DNA of 64,000 nt from Calditrichota bacterium. Its GTDB lineage: Bacteria > Electryoneota > RPQS01. Positions 60,258-64,000 of the stretch are shown one piece after another. Below the pieces are notes generated by a model, which was not told where the DNA came from, did not search any database, and was given only the letters and a program-made list of their open reading frames with translations. The first letter of the stretch is position 1. Each line of letters opens with the position of its first letter. The stretch spans positions 496,001 to 560,000 of the forward strand of contig JACJWA010000001.1 in the NCBI GenBank assembly GCA_020637395.1, written 5' to 3'. The position numbers were made by a program, and so were the translations under genes.

Positions 60258-61400
60258 CTAATCCAGCGTCCGCCGATAGAATCGCACCGCAATCAGCATC
60301 ATCACCGCCATGAACAGTAGGATCGGCCAGGTTTCCGGCCACAGACTGGAAAAACCGCTGCCTTTCAGGACTATTCCACGGATCATTCTGTTGAAGTGGG
60401 TCAATGGAAGCAGATTTCCAATGTGCTGCGCCCAAACCGGCATCCCGCGAAATGGGAACATGAAACCGGACAGCAGAATGTTGGGAAGAAAAAAGAAGAA
60501 AGTCATCTGCATCGCCTGAAGCTGCGAGCGTGCCAGAGATGAAATCGTGATGCCCACCATCAAGTTCGCGGCAATGAACACCAGCGACACAACATAAAGT
60601 GTCACCAAGCTGCCAAACAATGGAACGCGAAACAGCAGATGCGACGCTCCAAGAATGATCGAGGCTTGAAGCAACCCGATCAGAATGTACGGGACAATCT
60701 TTCCCGTGAGCACTTCCAGCGGAGTGACAGGCATTGCGAGAAGATTCTCCATCGTGCCGCGCTCTCGCTCGCGTGTAATGGCCAGACCGGTCATGAGAAT
60801 CATCATCATCGTGAGAATGACGCCCATCAGGCCCGGAACGATATTGTAGTGCGTATTGCTTTCCGGATTGTACATCCGGTGGACGCGCGCTTCGAATGGA
60901 GGCGCAGCTGAATTCAGATATGAAAGAGGTCCGTGCAGGTCTTTGCGCATGACGTATTCACCAATCTGACTCACTGCCGCAAGCGCAAGGCCGGTCGCCG
61001 TAGGGTCCGTCGCGTCCGCCTCAATCAGCAATGCCGGACGCTCCCCGCGCAGCAGGCTGCGCGTGAACCCCGCCGGAATGTTTACGACGAACTGCACGTC
61101 GCCCTGCTCCAGCGCGCGGCGCGCGGACTCTTCGTCCGCGAATTCCCCTTTTATGTCAAAGTAGTCAGAGTGCTCGAGTGTTTGGATGATCGTTCGCGTG
61201 ATTTCGCTGTGATCGGACACCAGCAAACCCGTCGGCATGTGTTTGGGATCACTGTTGATCGCGTACCCGAACAGTATCAATTGCATCACCGGAATCATGA
61301 CGATCATGGCAAACGTCAGACGGTCCCGCTTGAGCTGCAGAAACTCCTTGATGACCATGCTCCACAGTCGAGAGAAGCCGGCTCTGCTGAAGGGCATCAT
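60258..61400 (-). CDS. ABC-2 type transporter permease
   Basis: The 380-residue inner-membrane protein has one N-terminal transmembrane helix (LTFAMIVMIPVMQLILFGYAI), a large periplasmic domain (about 60-190), and five C-terminal helices from about residue 190 (GLMGVILTMMMILMTGLAI). TRERERGTMENLLAMPVTPLEVLTGKIVPYI is the ABC-2 family signature found in the YhhJ/YbhR/YbhS drug-efflux type permeases. It overlaps the ATPase gene by four bases, the third gene of a HlyD-ATPase-permease operon. Homologous Ybh operons encode two permeases; only one is seen here, so it may work as a homodimer. The substrate is unknown (drugs, organic solvents or lipids are possible). Confidence 0.9.
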   Translation of the reverse strand: MMPFSRAGFSRLWSMVIKEFLQLKRDRLTFAMIVMIPVMQLILFGYAINSDPKHMPTGLLVSDHSEITRTIIQTLEHSDYFDIKGEFADEESARRALEQGDVQFVVNIPAGFTRSLLRGERPALLIEADATDPTATGLALAAVSQIGEYVMRKDLHGPLSYLNSAAPPFEARVHRMYNPESNTHYNIVPGLMGVILTMMMILMTGLAITRERERGTMENLLAMPVTPLEVLTGKIVPYILIGLLQASIILGASHLLFRVPLFGSLVTLYVVSLVFIAANLMVGITISSLARSQLQAMQMTFFFFLPNILLSGFMFPFRGMPVWAQHIGNLLPLTHFNRMIRGIVLKGSGFSSLWPETWPILLFMAVMMLIAVRFYRRTLD

Positions 61401-62332
61401 GCGGAAGTCTCCGTCTGAATTCCGTTTGTGTGCATCAAGAAGATAAACACATCTTCGATGGTGGTCTCGGCCCCCTCAATCACACACTCTGTGCCTGCGG
61501 TTTCCCGCCGCAGGATGCCTTCCAGCCGCGACGGGTCCGTGCCACTGACATGCAGCGACGTTCCGAACAGCACCGTCTGCGAGACTCCGTCCGTTTGCTC
61601 AAGCTTTGCGGACAGCGCCGAAAGATTTCTGCCGCGCACGATCCACGTGGTTAATCCCTGCGCGGCGATAATCTCTTCAGAGGTTCCGTTCGCCAGCAAG
61701 TTCCCATTGAAGATGTAGGCGAGTTTGTGGCAACGTTCCGCTTCATCCATATAGTGCGTGCTCACCAACACCGAGATGCCGCGAGACGCAAGTCTGTGGA
61801 GTTCTTCCCAGAAATCACGCCGCGCTGCAGGATCCACTCCCGCCGTCGGTTCGTCAAGCAACAACAACTTCGGTTCGTGCAGCAGACAGGCCGCCAGGGC
61901 AAGCCGCTGCTTCCATCCCCCGGAGAGTGTTCCCACGAGTTGATCCGCACGTTCCGAGAGTCCAAGATCTGCGATCGCGTCGGCGACGGCGCGGTCCCGA
62001 TCCGCCATATGATACATGCGAGCCACGAAGCTCAAATTCTCGCGGATCGTGAGATCTTCCCAATACGAAAATTTCTGAGTCATGTAACCGACGCTGCGCT
62101 TGATGTCGTCGCTTTCCCTGCGAATGTCAAACCCCAAACAGGTTCCTGTCCCCTCATCCGGACGCAGGAGCCCGCACATCATACGGATCGTCGTCGTTTT
62201 GCCGCTGCCGTTCGGACCCAGAAAGCCAAAGATTTCACCTCGCCGCACCTGCAGCGAGACGTGATTCACGACTCGCTTGTGAGAGAAACTCTTGGTCAGT
62301 CCGCGCACGTCAATGGCAAGCTCGCTGTTCAT
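61397..62332 (-). CDS. ABC transporter ATP-binding protein
   Basis: The 311-residue ATPase powers the ABC-2 exporter encoded with it. Visible are Walker A FLGPNGSGKTTTIRMMCGLL near residue 38, the Q-loop YMTQKFSYWEDLTIRENL, signature LSGGWKQRLALAACLLHEP, Walker B LLLLDEPTAGVDPAARRDFW and the switch His in STHYMDEAERC. The C-terminal 70 or so residues form the usual DUF4162-like regulatory tail. YbhF-type proteins have two fused ATPase domains; this one has a single one. It overlaps neighbours on both sides by four bases. Confidence 0.93.
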   Translation of the reverse strand: MNSELAIDVRGLTKSFSHKRVVNHVSLQVRRGEIFGFLGPNGSGKTTTIRMMCGLLRPDEGTGTCLGFDIRRESDDIKRSVGYMTQKFSYWEDLTIRENLSFVARMYHMADRDRAVADAIADLGLSERADQLVGTLSGGWKQRLALAACLLHEPKLLLLDEPTAGVDPAARRDFWEELHRLASRGISVLVSTHYMDEAERCHKLAYIFNGNLLANGTSEEIIAAQGLTTWIVRGRNLSALSAKLEQTDGVSQTVLFGTSLHVSGTDPSRLEGILRRETAGTECVIEGAETTIEDVFIFLMHTNGIQTETSA

Positions 62333-63297
62333 TGCAGCATGACGCTCACAGGTTGTCCAACATTCAGAGCCGCGCTCGTTGGATCATCGGGCACCGCTTC
62401 CGCCATGAACACCAGCTTGGATCGCGTCTCGTTGCTGTAAATGATCGGTGGAGTATATTCCGCAGTGCGGGAAATGTAGCTAATCTTTCCGGCAACCGGA
62501 GTGGCGCGTCCGTCCAGAGAGATCGAAACGGCAGTACCCACCTGGAGATCTCCTAATCGGGACTCCGGAATGAAAAAGCGCACTTTCATGTTCTTCTCCG
62601 GGAGTAGCCGGATCACAGGCATTCCCGGTGAAACCCACTCACCCACCTGATACAACACGTCGTACACCAACCCGCCCTCAGGCACGTTCACGGCCTTCTG
62701 CGACAGTCGCCATTCCGATTGCTCAAGCGAAGCGCGCAGGGACTGAATCTGGGCCGCCTGAGCGCGAAGCTGATCCTCGCGCGCCGGAAGTTTGGCCACC
62801 TCCAGTTGACTGCGAAGCTCGCGCACCTTGGCCGTGGCAAGTTCGGCCTGCGTGCGTGCGAGATCGTATTCTTCGCTGGACACACCGCCCGACTGAAAGA
62901 CAGCTTCCGTTCGCTTCAACGTTGCGAGCAGCAGGGACTCATTGGCCAAGGCCTGATCGAGCTGAGCCTTAATGACTGCCGTTTCCTGCGGGCGTCTGCC
63001 CTGACGGATGTCCGCAAGCGTCGCTTCCGCGGCCTGAAGTTGTTCTCGGACCTGCTCCACTCCGGCTCGTTCCACGGTGGCTTCCAGGTAGAAGAGCGGA
63101 CTACCCGAAGATGCGACCGTTCCTTTCGGTGTCACGACCGAGTCCAGACGGCCTGCCTGAGAGGTGGCCACATCCACAAACTCCGCTTCCACGTACCCGG
63201 AAAAGCTGCCGACGTCTTCCGATTTACAGCCAAGAGCCAAAAGCAGCGCCAGCCCTATGACAACAATCGCCCCGCGTTTACTCGTGTGAGCTTCCAT
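62329..63297 (-). CDS. HlyD/MFP-family periplasmic adaptor lipoprotein
   Basis: This membrane-fusion adaptor links the ABC pump to an outer-membrane channel. ATG 63297 gives 322 residues with a lipoprotein-like signal (IVVIGLALLLALGC, Cys24); the frame is open to 63363, which would hide the signal. Barrel-sandwich halves (GYVEAEFVDVATSQAGRLDSVVTPKG and VNVPEGGLVYDVLYQVGEWV) flank a long alpha-helical hairpin (about 85-190, EQVREQLQAAEATLADIRQG, ELRSQLEVAKLPAREDQLR), as in YbhG/EmrA-type adaptors. A beta-barrel (LGDLQVGTAVSISLDG) ends it. No outer-membrane TolC-like gene is adjacent, so a separate channel is presumably recruited. It is the first gene of the leftward ABC operon. Confidence 0.92.
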   Translation of the reverse strand: MEAHTSKRGAIVVIGLALLLALGCKSEDVGSFSGYVEAEFVDVATSQAGRLDSVVTPKGTVASSGSPLFYLEATVERAGVEQVREQLQAAEATLADIRQGRRPQETAVIKAQLDQALANESLLLATLKRTEAVFQSGGVSSEEYDLARTQAELATAKVRELRSQLEVAKLPAREDQLRAQAAQIQSLRASLEQSEWRLSQKAVNVPEGGLVYDVLYQVGEWVSPGMPVIRLLPEKNMKVRFFIPESRLGDLQVGTAVSISLDGRATPVAGKISYISRTAEYTPPIIYSNETRSKLVFMAEAVPDDPTSAALNVGQPVSVMLQ

Positions 63298-63645
63298 AAA
63301 CAAGTTCTCGTAGAAAGTTGACCTCTTAAAGTACTGAACATCGCCCCGAAAGGCAATCTTCACTTCTGGCGTAATATCAAGGAGCAGAAGCTACTCTGCG
63401 GCACATCGTTTGCGACTCGACATAACATGTGTTCAGGCAAGTTCAAGCTCTTGAGCACGGAAAATGGTGCCGGAGCCGAACTGGCCGGAGGCAGTCCTTG
63501 TCCACGCAAGATTACCCGCTATTGGGATAAAATGTATAAATATCAATATGTTGAATAATTAAGACTGATCAAAATTAAAGTTCTTTTGAGGTCGGCACGA
63601 TAACTGCTTATTGCCCTTGTGTCAAGAAAGTTCAAGGAATTGTTG
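63298..63645. other. 348-base divergent intergenic region between the ABC operon and flgC
   Basis: No gene is supported here. The right part is AT-rich (63530-63580) and carries a good -24/-12 candidate at 63593-63608. For the leftward operon I see only a weak -35/-10 pair near 63440-63470. A short hairpin (GCAGA/TCTGC, about 63384-63399) is of no clear role. Confidence 0.4.
63593..63608 (+). promoter_or_regulatory. Candidate sigma54 (-24/-12) promoter for flgC
   Basis: CGGCACG-ATAA-CTGCT has GG at 63594-63595 and GC at 63606-63607 with correct spacing, and departs from TGGCACGN4TTGCW at only two positions. The predicted start near 63619 is about 27 bases before ATG 63646. It lies just after an AT-rich stretch. 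Sigma54 control of basal-body genes is known in several flagellated bacteria. Confidence 0.55.
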
Positions 63646-64000
63646 ATGGAAATCCATCCCCTGTTCGCCGGCATGAACTCAAGCACTTCGGGCATGACAG
63701 CCCAGCGCAAGCGGATGAACGCAATCGCCGAAAACATTGCGAACATCGAGACCACGCGCACCGAAGAGGGCGGACCATACCGCCGCAAGGCGACTTCGCT
63801 GACGGAAGATAAGAGCTTTGAAATCGCGCTGAGCAATAGCACCAATCAAACGCTCGCCCGCGCCGACAAGAATCACATGTTTGGCCGCGACGAATCCAAG
63901 ACTCTCGCCAGCATGAGCGGAGTCAAGGCGACCGTTGAGCAAGATCCGTCAGCCTTTCGCGAAGTCTATGATCCGGATCATCCGGACGCCGACGAAAATG
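63646..64000 (+). CDS. flgC: Flagellar basal-body rod protein FlgC (partial, C-terminus outside window)
   Basis: The frame from ATG 63646 (AAGGA at 63634-63638) runs to the right edge, giving 118 codons without a stop. The start MEIHPLFAGMNSSTSGMTAQ and RKRMNAIAENIANIETTRTE are the FlgC opening (usual ISxSGLxAQRxRMxxIxxNIANxxTT); it continues EEGGPYRRKATSL, matching the FlgC GGPYRRK segment, and ends FREVYDPDHPDADEN, close to the FlgC motif YDPxHPxAD. FlgC is a proximal rod protein secreted by the flagellar type III system without a cleaved signal. The gene almost certainly opens a flagellar operon beyond the window. Confidence 0.93.
   Translation, partial: MEIHPLFAGMNSSTSGMTAQRKRMNAIAENIANIETTRTEEGGPYRRKATSLTEDKSFEIALSNSTNQTLARADKNHMFGRDESKTLASMSGVKATVEQDPSAFREVYDPDHPDADEN

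Noticed and set aside
1..64000. tRNA, rRNA, CRISPR arrays, insertion sequences, prophage or integrase genes
   Set aside because: All intergenic stretches were read for T-loop-type GTTCGANNC motifs, direct-repeat arrays and transposase-like products; none was found.

Overview
The window looks like chromosome of a Gram-negative bacterium of the FCB (Fibrobacteres-Chlorobi-Bacteroidetes) assemblage, probably an uncultured or candidate lineage. Three observations point there. Two large secreted proteins end in the Por/T9SS type A sorting domain (an FNPxT segment, a VxDVTGREV segment and a terminal RKMVLxK). A TonB-dependent receptor is followed by a DUF4249-type lipoprotein. A flagellar rod gene (flgC) opens at the right edge, which argues against typical gliding Bacteroidetes. 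DNA is moderately GC-rich by eye, coding is dense, and nearly every convergent gene pair is separated by a clean hairpin terminator. I cannot name the phylum from sequence alone. I saw no tRNA, rRNA, CRISPR array, transposase or prophage.

Layout. 1-2852 (-): a large secreted beta-helix-type protein cut by the window edge. 3327-6170: M32 carboxypeptidase and a dicarboxylate/amino-acid symporter, convergent. 6285-11425: TonB receptor, DUF4249 lipoprotein and a T9SS-secreted beta-propeller-like protein. 11528-12622: hisC, flanked by three copies of an intergenic hairpin repeat. 14119-22545: a giant protein of about 2,800 residues with 25 FN3-like repeats, a VCBS/FG-GAP region and a T9SS tail. 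22642-26225: non-oxidative pentose-phosphate operon tkt-rpiB-tal. 26302-31137: exported beta-carbonic anhydrase, an Hpt/response-regulator pair, deoC and an NHLRC2-like lipoprotein. 31353-37673: a complete shikimate operon aroF-aroA-aroE-aroC-aroK-aroB::aroQ in which the last two activities are fused. 37840-46292: trxB, lpdA, a small lipoprotein, archaeal/eukaryal-type proS, an outer-membrane-like protein, cobO, ftsH and a secreted unknown. 46374-55442 (-): a six-gene run led by uvrA (uvrA, M28 peptidase, nadA, aspA, tauE-like, DUF4846). 55765-58126: an NtrC-type regulator and a CheW protein split by a zinc-binding CZB domain. 58199-63297 (-): a secreted HExxH protein and a HlyD/ATPase/permease ABC-2 export operon. 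63646-64000: the start of flgC.

How the parts relate. Central carbon metabolism is grouped sensibly: transketolase/transaldolase supply erythrose-4-phosphate, and the aro operon turns it into chorismate. The envelope genes (TonB receptor, T9SS cargo, lipoproteins, ABC exporter) form the accessory part. Four genes (Hpt, a secreted unknown, CheW-CZB, flgC) have -24/-12-like sequences at correct spacing upstream, and a sigma54 activator of the NtrC type lies nearby. A local sigma54-dependent motility/signalling regulon is a reasonable but unproven reading.

The items most worth a second look are the CheW-CZB insertion, the AroB-AroQ fusion, the 25-repeat cysteine-paired FN3 protein, the M28 peptidase with an M19-like C-terminal half, the intergenic hairpin repeats around hisC, and the terminator-like hairpin inside the leader of the HExxH gene. 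Functions are inferred by reading translated motifs; no database search was run.
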